This document shows positions 7,740 through 15,242 of a DNA stretch of 20,296 nt, one piece after another; the stretch's first letter is position 1, and each line of letters starts with the position of its first letter. The position numbers were made by a program, and so were the translations under genes. Source of the DNA: Rhodothermaceae bacterium. Lineage in GTDB: Bacteria; Bacteroidota; Rhodothermia; Rhodothermales; Rubricoccaceae. The notes beneath the pieces were generated by a model that saw only the letters and a list, made by a program, of their open reading frames with translations, was not told where the DNA came from and searched no databases. The stretch lies in contig JABDIZ010000168.1 of the NCBI GenBank assembly GCA_013003465.1, positions 1 through 20,296 of the forward strand, read 5' to 3'.

Positions 7740-8657
7740 ATGCGCGTCTCGTATCACGCGGACTACTACGTGCCCCTCCCCCCGCGCCATGCGTTCCCGA
7801 TGGGGAAGTTTCCGGCGCTGCATCGGCTGCTCGTAGACGAAGGCCTCATCGAGTTGGGGGATGTTGTAGAGCCCCGGGAAGTCGACTGGTCAGATTTGCT
7901 TCTCGTCCACACGCGCGAGTACCTCAGCGCGCTCGCATCGGGACGCCAGACTCGGCACGAAGAACGGCGCATGGGCCTGCCGTGGAGCGAAGCGCTCGTC
8001 CGCCGCAGCCGCCTCGCCGTGCAGGGCACCGTCAACGCCGCGTTGATGGCGTTGCACGGCGGCCTCGCGGGCAACCTAGCGGGCGGTACGCACCACGCCA
8101 TGCCTGGCCATGCCGAGGGCTTCTGCGTCCTCAACGATGTCGCCGTAGCCATCCGCGTCTTGCAGCAGTCGGGCTGGCTGCGCCGGGCGCTCATCGTCGA
8201 TCTCGATGTGCACCAGGGCAACGGCAACGCCGCCTTCTTCGCCGACCGTCCGACGGTCTATACCTTCTCGATGCACGGCGCCAAGAATTATCCGTTCCAG
8301 AAGCCCCCGTCGTCGCGGGACGTGGCGCTGCCCGACGGAACCACCGACGAAATCTACCTGGAGACGCTCCGGCAGCATCTGCCCTCGGTGCTCGATGCAG
8401 CGCGCCCAGACCTCGTCTTCTACCTCGGCGGCATCGATGTGCTCGCGGGTGACCGTTTCGGACGCCTTGCGCTTACTCCCACGGGCGTAGCCGCCCGCGA
8501 CCGCTACGTGGCGGAAACCGTCTACCGAGCCGGTATTCCCCTCTGCCTGCTACTCTCGGGCGGCTACGCCGAGACGCCGACACACACCGCGGTACTCCAC
8601 GCGAGCCTGTATCGCGAGGCCCATGAGGTGTTCGAAGGGGTACTCGCGGAGGACTGA
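7740..8657 (+). CDS. Histone deacetylase family protein (zinc amidohydrolase, class IV-like)
   Basis: A 305-residue arginase/deacetylase-fold enzyme predicted to remove acetyl or acyl groups from lysine or polyamine-type substrates; bacterial members have varied substrates and none can be named here. The catalytic residues are present: GTHHA (H118, H119), DLDVHQGNG with D156 and H158 as zinc ligands, D238 in GDRFG as the third ligand, and Y276 in LSGGY as transition-state Tyr. The N-terminal RHAFPMGKFPALHRLL is typical of the bacterial proteins related to HDAC11. There is no signal peptide, so it is cytosolic. The start ATG directly follows the pyrimidine heptads of the repeat element. No acetyltransferase or polyamine gene is nearby to suggest a substrate. 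Confidence 0.92.
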   Translation: MRVSYHADYYVPLPPRHAFPMGKFPALHRLLVDEGLIELGDVVEPREVDWSDLLLVHTREYLSALASGRQTRHEERRMGLPWSEALVRRSRLAVQGTVNAALMALHGGLAGNLAGGTHHAMPGHAEGFCVLNDVAVAIRVLQQSGWLRRALIVDLDVHQGNGNAAFFADRPTVYTFSMHGAKNYPFQKPPSSRDVALPDGTTDEIYLETLRQHLPSVLDAARPDLVFYLGGIDVLAGDRFGRLALTPTGVAARDRYVAETVYRAGIPLCLLLSGGYAETPTHTAVLHASLYREAHEVFEGVLAED

Positions 8658-8712
8658 CTTCGCGAGGCCGTTACCCTGTATCTTTTAGCGCGTCTCGCTC
8701 CTGCTCCTTCTC

Positions 8713-9120
8713 ATGCCCCGCTCTCCTTCCGCCTTGATCGCTCAGGTTCTAACCGGTGCCCTGTGCCTCGTCTTCAACCTGGGCTGCGACTCAAACAGCG
8801 CCCCGGTGATCATCACATACAATGCGTTCGGCGAGGGAATCGAATCGGCCACGAGCATCGAATACCGCGATGCCTCAGGGCGGCTCGTGCGCGAGGCCAA
8901 CCCTCGTCTTCCCTTCTCCGTGATTGTCAATGTCGGTCAGCCGCCAGAGGGTCAGGAAGCAGAAATCACCGTAAGCGCCATTGTTGCCCCGGGCGGACGT
9001 CTGTCAACCGGCGTCATCGTCAGCCGCTCGACGACCATCACCGATGACGTGGACACGGTGGAGCAGGAAGGCCAGGCAGCCTCCACGCTAACGGTTACCT
9101 CAAGCCTTCCCTTGAACTGA
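8713..9120 (+). CDS. Putative lipoprotein of unknown function
   Basis: A 135-residue protein. The N-terminus has a charged start, a hydrophobic core (about 8-22) and FNLGCDSNS, where C25 would be the lipidated Cys. The position three before Cys is Asn, not the usual Leu, so the lipobox is imperfect. The mature part (about 30-135) is rich in beta-branched residues and Ser/Thr, with alternating patterns that suggest a small beta-sandwich. I do not recognise a family. The upstream 55 bp include TATCTTTT (8679), close to the Bacteroidota -7 element, and a pyrimidine-rich leader. The gene converges on the L7/L12-like gene with 9 bp between stop codons. Confidence 0.65.
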   Translation: MPRSPSALIAQVLTGALCLVFNLGCDSNSAPVIITYNAFGEGIESATSIEYRDASGRLVREANPRLPFSVIVNVGQPPEGQEAEITVSAIVAPGGRLSTGVIVSRSTTITDDVDTVEQEGQAASTLTVTSSLPLN

Positions 9121-9126
9121 GGGAAG
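9106..9126. terminator. Hairpin over the stop codon at a convergent gene pair
   Basis: CTTCCCT (9106-9112) pairs perfectly with AGGGAAG (9120-9126) across a 7-nt loop that holds the lipoprotein stop codon. There is no T-run on either strand. The size and placement resemble the hairpin at the other convergent pair near 2913-2931. Confidence 0.35.
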
Positions 9127-9129
9127 AGA

Positions 9130-9528
9130 TCAAGACGAGAGTAGCAACGCCGCCAGCGCTCCCAGTAGCAGCACTACCACAGCCGCCGCCACCACGAGGC
9201 GTAGGGACCCTGAGGTCCGTCGCTGGGCGTCAACAGGCATCTGGTCCACGAGCGCCTTGGCTTCTTTGAGTCCTATGCCCGTCTCCTCGCGAAGGAGTTT
9301 TATGGCCTCGAGGGTCTGGCCCTCGTAAGCCCGTCGCTGCACCTCTCCCTTTGTGTCTTCAGAGGCGATCGCATCAATGGGGTTGAACGGTGCAGACCGG
9401 CTGAGCTGATCCACAGCCGCCTTAGCCTCGGCCAGGCCCACGCCGGTCTCTTCCCGGATCAGCGTGATGGCTTCGAGCTTCCGGCCTTGCGCAATCAGTT
9501 CAGCAATATGCTGCGGGAGGGCACCCAT
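9130..9528 (-). CDS. Tail-anchored protein with two L7/L12 C-terminal-domain-like repeats
   Basis: A 132-residue protein with two similar segments, about 14-42 and 70-98. Each reads roughly G-x-x-L-E-A-I-x-L-[I/L]-R-E-E-T-G-[V/I]-G-L-x-E-A-K-A-x-V-D-Q. This is the helix-turn-helix core of the C-terminal domain of ribosomal protein L7/L12, which contacts translation factors on the ribosome. Residues 108-130 form a single hydrophobic helix at the very C-terminus, so the soluble part should face the cytoplasm. There is no L7/L12 N-terminal dimerisation domain. The role is unknown; ribosome or factor tethering to the membrane is only a guess. It is the last gene of the minus-strand acyl-CoA cluster, 42 bp after the Nudix gene. 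Confidence 0.8.
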   Translation of the reverse strand: MGALPQHIAELIAQGRKLEAITLIREETGVGLAEAKAAVDQLSRSAPFNPIDAIASEDTKGEVQRRAYEGQTLEAIKLLREETGIGLKEAKALVDQMPVDAQRRTSGSLRLVVAAAVVVLLLGALAALLLSS

Positions 9529-9570
9529 GCCGTACGTGCCGCATTCAGGTGAAAGGGTAGAGGCACACGG

Positions 9571-10215
9571 CTACAACTCCCGCACGATGGCGGCAAACTC
9601 GGCCAGCATCATCGCGGTTGCGCCCCACACTTCATACCCATCCAGGGCAAAGAAGGGCGTCTCGAACGCTCCACCGCGCACGAGGCGGGGCGATGTCTGG
9701 CGTGTAGCCGGGTCGAGGAGACGAGCGAGCGGAACTTCGAGGATGGCCGCCACCTCATCCTCCTGTGGTGCGAAACGGGGCCGTTCCTCCAAGGCCGCTA
9801 CGACGGGGTATACCGAAAAGCGCGAAGGCGGAATGTAGAGGGGCGAGAGCCGACCAAGTACCTGCGGCACCGCTGGATCCACCCCGACTTCCTCCCAGCC
9901 TTCGCGGAGCGCCGCCTGCTCATAGGTCTCCTCCTCTTCACGGCGGCCTCCAGGGAAGGAAATCTGGCCGCTGTGGTCGCGGAGGCTGGGCTGCCGGGCG
10001 GTGAGCACGAGTCCGCTCTCGTCGGATCCGCTGTAGGGATAGAGCAGCACCAGGGTGGCCGCTTCCCGTGCGGTTTTGCCCTCAGTGGAAAGCAGCGCGG
10101 GATCGTCGTTGCGGCCGAATGGCGCCATCGTGCGCTGAGCCATGAGCCCCGGCAGCGGCTCCTGCAACCGCGCAGCCAGGCGCTCCACTAGCTCGGCGTG
10201 ATGAAGCCCGATCAC
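9571..10215 (-). CDS. Nudix hydrolase, coenzyme A diphosphatase type
   Basis: A 214-residue Nudix enzyme predicted to split CoA or acyl-CoA into 3',5'-ADP and (acyl-)phosphopantetheine, a CoA-turnover role. The Nudix box spans about 90-112 (G90, E96, R104-E105, E108-E109, G111), with Gly in the usually hydrophobic position after RE. Just before it is the CoA-specific motif LTARQPSLRDHSGQISFPGG (about 71-90), found in the CoA-hydrolysing subgroup. The GTG at 10215 is chosen over the earlier in-frame start at 10320 because it forms a GTGA overlap with the SDR stop codon and gives the family length. The longer version would be buried in the SDR gene. Confidence 0.88.
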   Translation of the reverse strand: MIGLHHAELVERLAARLQEPLPGLMAQRTMAPFGRNDDPALLSTEGKTAREAATLVLLYPYSGSDESGLVLTARQPSLRDHSGQISFPGGRREEEETYEQAALREGWEEVGVDPAVPQVLGRLSPLYIPPSRFSVYPVVAALEERPRFAPQEDEVAAILEVPLARLLDPATRQTSPRLVRGGAFETPFFALDGYEVWGATAMMLAEFAAIVREL

Positions 10216-10985
10216 AAGCCGCGTGCGGCTTCGCCCCGTACGACCCGTATTCCGGGTGACTGCACACGCGGCATGACCAGCAATTCCTGCACATTCACCG
10301 ACTCCGGGGCATGCACGCAATACGCCACGGCATCGGCCACTTCCTCTGCCGTGAGCGCGTGGGTGTCGGCATAGACGGCGCCGGCGCGCGCCTCGTCCCC
10401 CTTGAAGCGGACACGTGAGAAGTCCGTCTCCGTCAGCCCGGGCGACACGGCGGTGACGCGGAGAGGCGTACCGTGGAGGTCTTGCTTGAGCCCATTGGTG
10501 AGCGCCAGCACAGCATGCTTGGTCGCGGAATAGATCGTGCCCCCCGGATACAATTCATGCCCGGCCGTCGATCCGATGTTGACGATGTGGCCCCGCCCTC
10601 GCTCCAACATCCCCGGGACGACCGCCCGGATCAGGTAGAGGACGCCCTTGATGTTGACATCGATCATCGTATCGATCTCCTCCACGCTGTTCTCGTAGAC
10701 CGGCACGAGGTTGAGCGCCAGCCCCGCGTTGTTGATGAGCACGTCGATGTGCTGCCAGTCCGGCGGCAGTTCGCGAATGGCCGCGTGGACGGCCCCAGCG
10801 TCCACGACATCGAGCGGCAGCGCAAGGGCCGTATCCGGGCCGTGCTGATCGTTCAACTCCGTTTCGAGACGGCGCAGCTTCTCGGCACTCCGCGCGGCCA
10901 GGATGACACGGTAGCCATCGCGAGCAAGCCGGTAGGCACACGCCTCGCCGATGCCAAACGAGGCGCCGGTGATGAGGGAGATCAT
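10212..10985 (-). CDS. Short-chain dehydrogenase/reductase, YdfG-like
   Basis: A 257-residue classical SDR. The cofactor motif TGASFGIG is at 6-13 and R32 (AARSAEK) suggests NADP preference. NNAG is at 85-88, and the catalytic residues are N111, S139, Y152 and K156 (YSATK). The pattern SPGLTETDFSRVRFKGDEARA resembles YdfG, an NADP-dependent 3-hydroxy-acid dehydrogenase acting on serine, allothreonine and related substrates. The physiological substrate cannot be fixed from sequence. The stop overlaps the Nudix GTG by four bases, so the two are translationally coupled. It follows the 3-hydroxyacyl-CoA dehydrogenase gene after a 69-bp gap containing a weak inverted repeat. Confidence 0.9.
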   Translation of the reverse strand: MISLITGASFGIGEACAYRLARDGYRVILAARSAEKLRRLETELNDQHGPDTALALPLDVVDAGAVHAAIRELPPDWQHIDVLINNAGLALNLVPVYENSVEEIDTMIDVNIKGVLYLIRAVVPGMLERGRGHIVNIGSTAGHELYPGGTIYSATKHAVLALTNGLKQDLHGTPLRVTAVSPGLTETDFSRVRFKGDEARAGAVYADTHALTAEEVADAVAYCVHAPESVNVQELLVMPRVQSPGIRVVRGEAARGL

Positions 10986-11054
10986 GAGGGGAAGTGGCTG
11001 GGAAACGAGAGCAACCGAGGACGGGCTGCAACTTCGCTCATCCTTCTGTCCACT

Positions 11055-11060
<6 letters not shown>
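10986..11060. repeat. Degraded inverted-repeat element between hbd-like and SDR genes
   Basis: GAAGTGG (10991-10997) and CCACTTC (11050-11056) form a perfect 7-bp inverted repeat. One arm overlaps the hbd-like stop codon and the other lies just before the SDR start. Read on the minus strand, the left part holds AAGT twice 21 nt apart and the right part is pyrimidine-rich, ending at the ATG. This resembles the larger element at 7635-7739 but is much weaker. Confidence 0.35.
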
Positions 11061-11900
<840 letters not shown>

Positions 11901-11961
11901 ATTCGATAGGGGATGTTCGATATGCGTCTTCGACTATCGTCTATCGCATATCGTCTATGAG
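11901..11961. repeat. Inverted heptad-word element filling the thiolase-hbd gap
   Basis: The gap is almost entirely 7-nt words. On the plus strand they are ATTCGAT (11901), GTTCGAT (11915), then ATCGTCT (11936), ATCGCAT (11943) and ATCGTCT (11950); the first half carries TCGAT and the second half its complement ATCG. CGATATGCG (11918-11926) and CGCATATCG (11945-11953) form a perfect 9-bp inverted repeat. On the transcribed (minus) strand the element begins right after the thiolase TAA and ends at the hbd ATG. Confidence 0.75.
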
Positions 11962-13131
11962 TTAGCGCTCGACGATGATGGCCGTCGCCTCGCCGCCGCC
12001 GATGCAGATAGCCGCGAGGCCGCGCTTAGCGTCGCGCTGCTGCATGGCGTAGAGGAGCGTCGTGAGGATACGCGCGCCTGAGGCCCCGATGGGGTGGCCC
12101 ACCGCCACGGCGCCGCCGTTGACGTTGAGCTTCTCCGTCGGGATGCCGAGGGCGTCCTGCGCCGCGAGGCTGACGACGGCGAAGGCCTCGTTGACCTCGA
12201 ACAGGTCGATGTCGTCGAGCGCGAGCCCGGCCTTGCCGAGGACTTTCTCGATGGCCCCGATAGGCGCGGTCGTGAACTCGACGGGCTTCTGCGAGTGCTG
12301 CGCTGTGGCGACGATCCGCGCGAGCGGCGCCTTGCCGTTCGCCTCGGCCCATTCCTCGGAGGCCACGACGAGCGCCGCGGCGCCGTCGTTGATGGTCGAG
12401 GCGTTGGCGGCCGTGACCGTGCCTTCCTTGGTGAAGACGGGCCGGAGCTGCGGGATCTTGTCAAAGTTGGTCTTGAACGGCTCCTCGTCCTTCTCGACCA
12501 CTGTGTCGCCCTTGCGACCTTTGACCGTCACTGGCACTGTCTCATCGGCGAAGCGGCCCGTATCGATGGATTCCTGAGCACGCTGGTAGCTGAGGATCGA
12601 GAACTCGTCCTGGCGCTCGCGCGGCACGTTGCACGTCTCGCCGCACAGGTCGGCGGCCACGCCCATCGCGTTGCCGTCGTAGGCGTCGCGGAGGCCGTCG
12701 TGGAAGAGCGCGTCGATGAGTTGGCCGTTGCCGTAGCCGTAGCCGTAGCGCGCCTTGTCGAGCAGGAACGGCGCCTGGCTCATGTTCTCCATGCCGCCCG
12801 CCACAACCACGTCGTTGTCGCCCGCGCGGATGGACTGGTCGGCGAGCAGCACCGTCTTCATGCCGGAGCCGCAGACCTTGTTGACGGTCATGCATGGCAC
12901 AGAATCGGGGATGCCCGCGTGGATGGCGGCCTGCCGCGCCGGGGCCTGCCCCACGCCCGCCGTAACAACGTTCCCCATCAGCACTTCGCCCACCTCGGCC
13001 GGATCGACGCCCGCGCGGTCGAGCGCGCCCTGGATGGCGGTCGCACCAAGGTGGGGTGCAGTAACGGAGGAGAGCGCGCCCCCGAAGGAGCCAATCGGCG
13101 TGCGCGCAGCAGAGAGAATGACAGAGGCCAT
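11962..13131 (-). CDS. Acetyl-CoA acetyltransferase (thiolase II type)
   Basis: A 389-residue thiolase catalysing acetyl-CoA plus acyl-CoA condensation or the reverse thiolysis. The nucleophile is C87 in VNKVCGSGMK. VNEAFAVV (about 313-320) supplies the Asn, H346 lies in NGGAVAVGHPIGASGAR, and the second acid/base Cys is C376 in CIGGGEA. Length and motifs fit the cytosolic biosynthetic/degradative acetoacetyl-CoA thiolase group (AtoB/PhaA/ThlA). It heads the minus-strand cluster with a 3-hydroxyacyl-CoA dehydrogenase, an SDR and a CoA Nudix hydrolase. On its strand TAGTTTTT (13187-13180) about 48 bp upstream matches seven of eight positions of the Bacteroidota -7 element, but I see no matching -33 TTG. 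The leader is pyrimidine-rich without Shine-Dalgarno. Confidence 0.95.
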   Translation of the reverse strand: MASVILSAARTPIGSFGGALSSVTAPHLGATAIQGALDRAGVDPAEVGEVLMGNVVTAGVGQAPARQAAIHAGIPDSVPCMTVNKVCGSGMKTVLLADQSIRAGDNDVVVAGGMENMSQAPFLLDKARYGYGYGNGQLIDALFHDGLRDAYDGNAMGVAADLCGETCNVPRERQDEFSILSYQRAQESIDTGRFADETVPVTVKGRKGDTVVEKDEEPFKTNFDKIPQLRPVFTKEGTVTAANASTINDGAAALVVASEEWAEANGKAPLARIVATAQHSQKPVEFTTAPIGAIEKVLGKAGLALDDIDLFEVNEAFAVVSLAAQDALGIPTEKLNVNGGAVAVGHPIGASGARILTTLLYAMQQRDAKRGLAAICIGGGEATAIIVER

Positions 13132-13212
13132 GAGAGTCGAGAGCGGTAGGGGGTCGGAAGCGATTTCGGAAAAACTAGCCGAGCGGCCGGTGCGCAGCGT
13201 TCAGGCGGCATG

Positions 13213-13237
13213 AAAAAGGCCGTACCTCCGTACGGCC
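13213..13237 (-). terminator. Intrinsic terminator after panD
   Basis: On the minus strand GGCCGTAC (13237-13230) pairs perfectly with GTACGGCC (13225-13218) around GGAG, followed by TTTTT (13217-13213). It lies 27 bp beyond the panD stop codon and separates panC-panD from the thiolase promoter region. Confidence 0.88.
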
Positions 13238-13263
13238 TCGCTCCTTCACCTGGCTGCACCACC

Positions 13264-13740
13264 CTACCGCCTTCCGTGCCGACGGGTGCGCCGATGCGGG
13301 GCCCACACTTCCACGTCGAACTCGGCGGCGATGGCGTCCGTCACGCCGGGCAGGTTGGGCTCCGTGATCGGCGTGCCGTCGAGGTCCATGACCTCCTTGG
13401 GATCGTTCTTCTCGTCCACCACGACGACGCGGGGCCGGTGCGTCTGCGCTTCCTCGGGCGTCATGTCGGCGTAGGCCATCACGATGATCTGGTCGCCGGG
13501 CGCACAGAGGCGCGCCGCTGGGCCGTTGAGGCACACCGTGCGGCTGCCTGCCTCGGCCGGAATCGTGTACGTCTCCAACCGCGCGCCGTTGTTGACATTG
13601 ACTACCTGCACGCGCTCGTAGGCGAGCAGACGCGCCGCTTCCATCAGTTCGGCATCGAGGGTGATGGAGCCTTCGTAGTAGAGATCCGCTTCCGTCACCG
13701 TGAGGCGATGAAGCTTCCCCTTGAACATCGTGACGGTCAT
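13264..13740 (-). CDS. panD: Aspartate 1-decarboxylase precursor with a long basic C-terminal tail
   Basis: A pyruvoyl-dependent enzyme making beta-alanine from L-aspartate for pantothenate synthesis. The start at MTVTMFKGKL puts the self-cleavage site at G24-S25 (YYEGSIT), exactly as in known PanD; S25 becomes the pyruvoyl group. Other active-site residues are K9, R54, Y58 (ETYTI) and N72 in LNGPAAR. An in-frame start 20 codons upstream at 13800 is rejected because it would translate the hairpin element. At 158 residues the protein exceeds the usual 115-140: residues from about 121 onward are extra and end in the basic stretch HRRTRRHGRR. It follows panC on the same strand and is closed by the terminator at 13213. 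Confidence 0.95.
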   Translation of the reverse strand: MTVTMFKGKLHRLTVTEADLYYEGSITLDAELMEAARLLAYERVQVVNVNNGARLETYTIPAEAGSRTVCLNGPAARLCAPGDQIIVMAYADMTPEEAQTHRPRVVVVDEKNDPKEVMDLDGTPITEPNLPGVTDAIAAEFDVEVWAPHRRTRRHGRR

Positions 13741-13811
13741 GGAATCGGGCAATTGGACGATCGGATTATTGAACCATCGGTCAACGACCCGATGATTCAA
13801 TAATCCGATCC
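13741..13811. repeat. Long perfect inverted repeat with 8-nt words in the panC-panD gap
   Basis: Arms 13759-13773 and 13796-13810 are a perfect 15-bp inverted repeat. Inside, CATCGG (13775-13780) pairs with CCGATG (13789-13794) around an 8-nt loop, so almost 21 bp stack with one mismatch. The plus-strand sequence reads in 8-nt words, GGAATCGG (13741), GCAATTGG (13749), ACGATCGG (13757), ACCATCGG (13773), with ATCGG recurring every 16 nt (13744, 13760, 13776). One arm encodes the last four residues and the stop of panC, and the words end exactly at the panD ATG. There is no T-run. Confidence 0.85.
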
Positions 13812-14669
13812 CTCAAGGTCTAGCGTGGTGTTGTCGATGAGGCGGGTGGCGCCGAAAAAGACGGCGAGGGCGGCGAGGTACCGGCCGGACGTGAGCGTCT
13901 CGACCGGCTGGAGGAGTTCGGTATCGACGACCTCGGCATACTGGAGTTCAGCCAGCGGAGCCGTGGCCACCGTGTGGCGCATCGCGTCAACGAGAGCCCG
14001 AGGATCGCGTTCCCCACCAGCGACGGCCTCGTGCACCTCGGCCAGCGCCTTCGAGACGACGACGGCCTGCTGCCGCTCCTCCGCGCTGAGATACCGGTTA
14101 CGCGACGACAGCGCCAGCCCGTCCGCCTCGCGCACGATGGGGTGCCCGATCACCTCGATGCCGAAGCCCAGCTCGGCCGTCATGCGCCGCAGGATGGCGA
14201 GCTGTTGCGCGTCCTTCTCGCCGAAGATGGCGACGTGCGGACGACACGCGAGGAAAAGCTTCGTCACCACCGTCGTGACGCCTTCGAAGTGGCCCTCGCG
14301 GAAGGCGCCGCAGAGATAACGGTTGAGGTCGCGCACGTGGACCGTGGTGAACGGCGGGAGGCCGAAGGGGTACATCGCCTCGGGCGTCGGTGCGAAGACA
14401 GCATCCACGCCGCCCGCCGATTCGAGCGCGGCGAGGTCGCTGTCGAGCGTGCGGGGGTATTGCGCGTAGTCCTCGCCGGGCGCGAACTGCGTGGGGTTGA
14501 CGAAGATGGACACGGTGACGTGGTCAGCGCGCTGCCGCGCCGCCTCCACCAGTGCGAGATGCCCCTCATGGAGCGCGCCCATGGTGGGGACCAACGCGAG
14601 GCGTTGGCTGGCCGCGCGCGCTGCATCCGCGTGCGCCTGCATGCCCTCGACGGTATGGAGCAATTCCAT
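13797..14669 (-). CDS. panC: Pantothenate synthetase (pantoate-beta-alanine ligase)
   Basis: An ATP-dependent enzyme joining pantoate and beta-alanine via pantoyl-adenylate, in the cytosol. The 290-residue protein has the nucleotidyltransferase HxGH motif in PTMGALHEGHLAL (H34, H37), FVNPTQFAPGEDYAQYPR (about 56-73), FGEKDAQQLAILRRM (about 149-163) and LSSRNRYLS (187-195), all landmark PanC stretches. Its beta-alanine substrate is made by panD immediately downstream. The last residues GSDY and the TGA lie within the arm of the hairpin that fills the panC-panD gap, suggesting the C-terminus was reshaped by the element. It begins 7 bp after the stop of a small membrane protein gene. Confidence 0.97.
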   Translation of the reverse strand: MELLHTVEGMQAHADAARAASQRLALVPTMGALHEGHLALVEAARQRADHVTVSIFVNPTQFAPGEDYAQYPRTLDSDLAALESAGGVDAVFAPTPEAMYPFGLPPFTTVHVRDLNRYLCGAFREGHFEGVTTVVTKLFLACRPHVAIFGEKDAQQLAILRRMTAELGFGIEVIGHPIVREADGLALSSRNRYLSAEERQQAVVVSKALAEVHEAVAGGERDPRALVDAMRHTVATAPLAELQYAEVVDTELLQPVETLTSGRYLAALAVFFGATRLIDNTTLDLEGSDY

Positions 14670-14676
14670 CAGGCGC

Positions 14677-15096
14677 TCAGATCAGCGGCTTCGAGGCCGC
14701 GATGTCCCGCTCGACGACCTCGCGCCGGATCTCACCGCGCCGGACGATCACGTACGCCAGCAGCGCGAACATAAAGAAGACGAGCAGCGCCCACGCGAGG
14801 CTCTGCAGCGTCTCGATCACGGTCCGGTAGACCTCCAGTACCCAGCGCTCGGTGGTGAGGGCGAGCGCGGCCGTGCGCTCCGGGTCGATATAGCGCTCGA
14901 GTTCGTAGATCCGAACACCGCCCGAAATCCCGACCACGAGCAGGGCGAAACGGACGAACCGCTGCCAACCCGCGCTGATGTCATCGGCGATGATGCGGCC
15001 GAGAATGGACCCGATGGGACGGTCGAAGCCGCGCGCGACGAGGCCCGAGACGGCGAGGGCCACTAGGAAGGTGACGAGGAGGAGGGTCAGAAACAC
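14677..15096 (-). CDS. Small integral membrane protein of unknown function
   Basis: A 139-residue protein with three predicted transmembrane helices (about 2-20, 44-62 and 92-117). A polar stretch between the second and third helices includes RIYELERYIDPER, and the C-terminus is charged and cytoplasmic (RRGEIRREVVERD). I do not recognise the family; topology and size are loosely similar to small DUF membrane proteins. The earliest start is GTG at 15096 and no Shine-Dalgarno is evident. It lies 7 bp upstream of panC and probably begins the panC-panD transcript, but nothing links it functionally to pantothenate. It is divergent from fumC across 146 bp, where I see no convincing promoter. Confidence 0.75.
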   Translation of the reverse strand: MFLTLLLVTFLVALAVSGLVARGFDRPIGSILGRIIADDISAGWQRFVRFALLVVGISGGVRIYELERYIDPERTAALALTTERWVLEVYRTVIETLQSLAWALLVFFMFALLAYVIVRRGEIRREVVERDIAASKPLI

Positions 15097-15242
15097 AGCA
15101 GCGAGGAGGCAGGCGAGCGTCCGGCAAACTACGCCGGATCGTTGAAAATCCCGATGGATCCGCTCCGATGGGTGGATGGGCGAACAGACGAGCGCGACCT
15201 TATCCCTCCCGTTCGCTCCTCATCCAGCCGTTTCGCCTTTTC

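Noticed and set aside
11901..11961. Short direct repeats considered as a CRISPR array
   Set aside because: Words are 7 nt, degenerate and contiguous with no spacers, and there are no cas genes.
13741..13800. A 20-codon N-terminal extension of PanD
   Set aside because: It would translate the hairpin element and displace the self-cleaving Ser from its invariant position 25.
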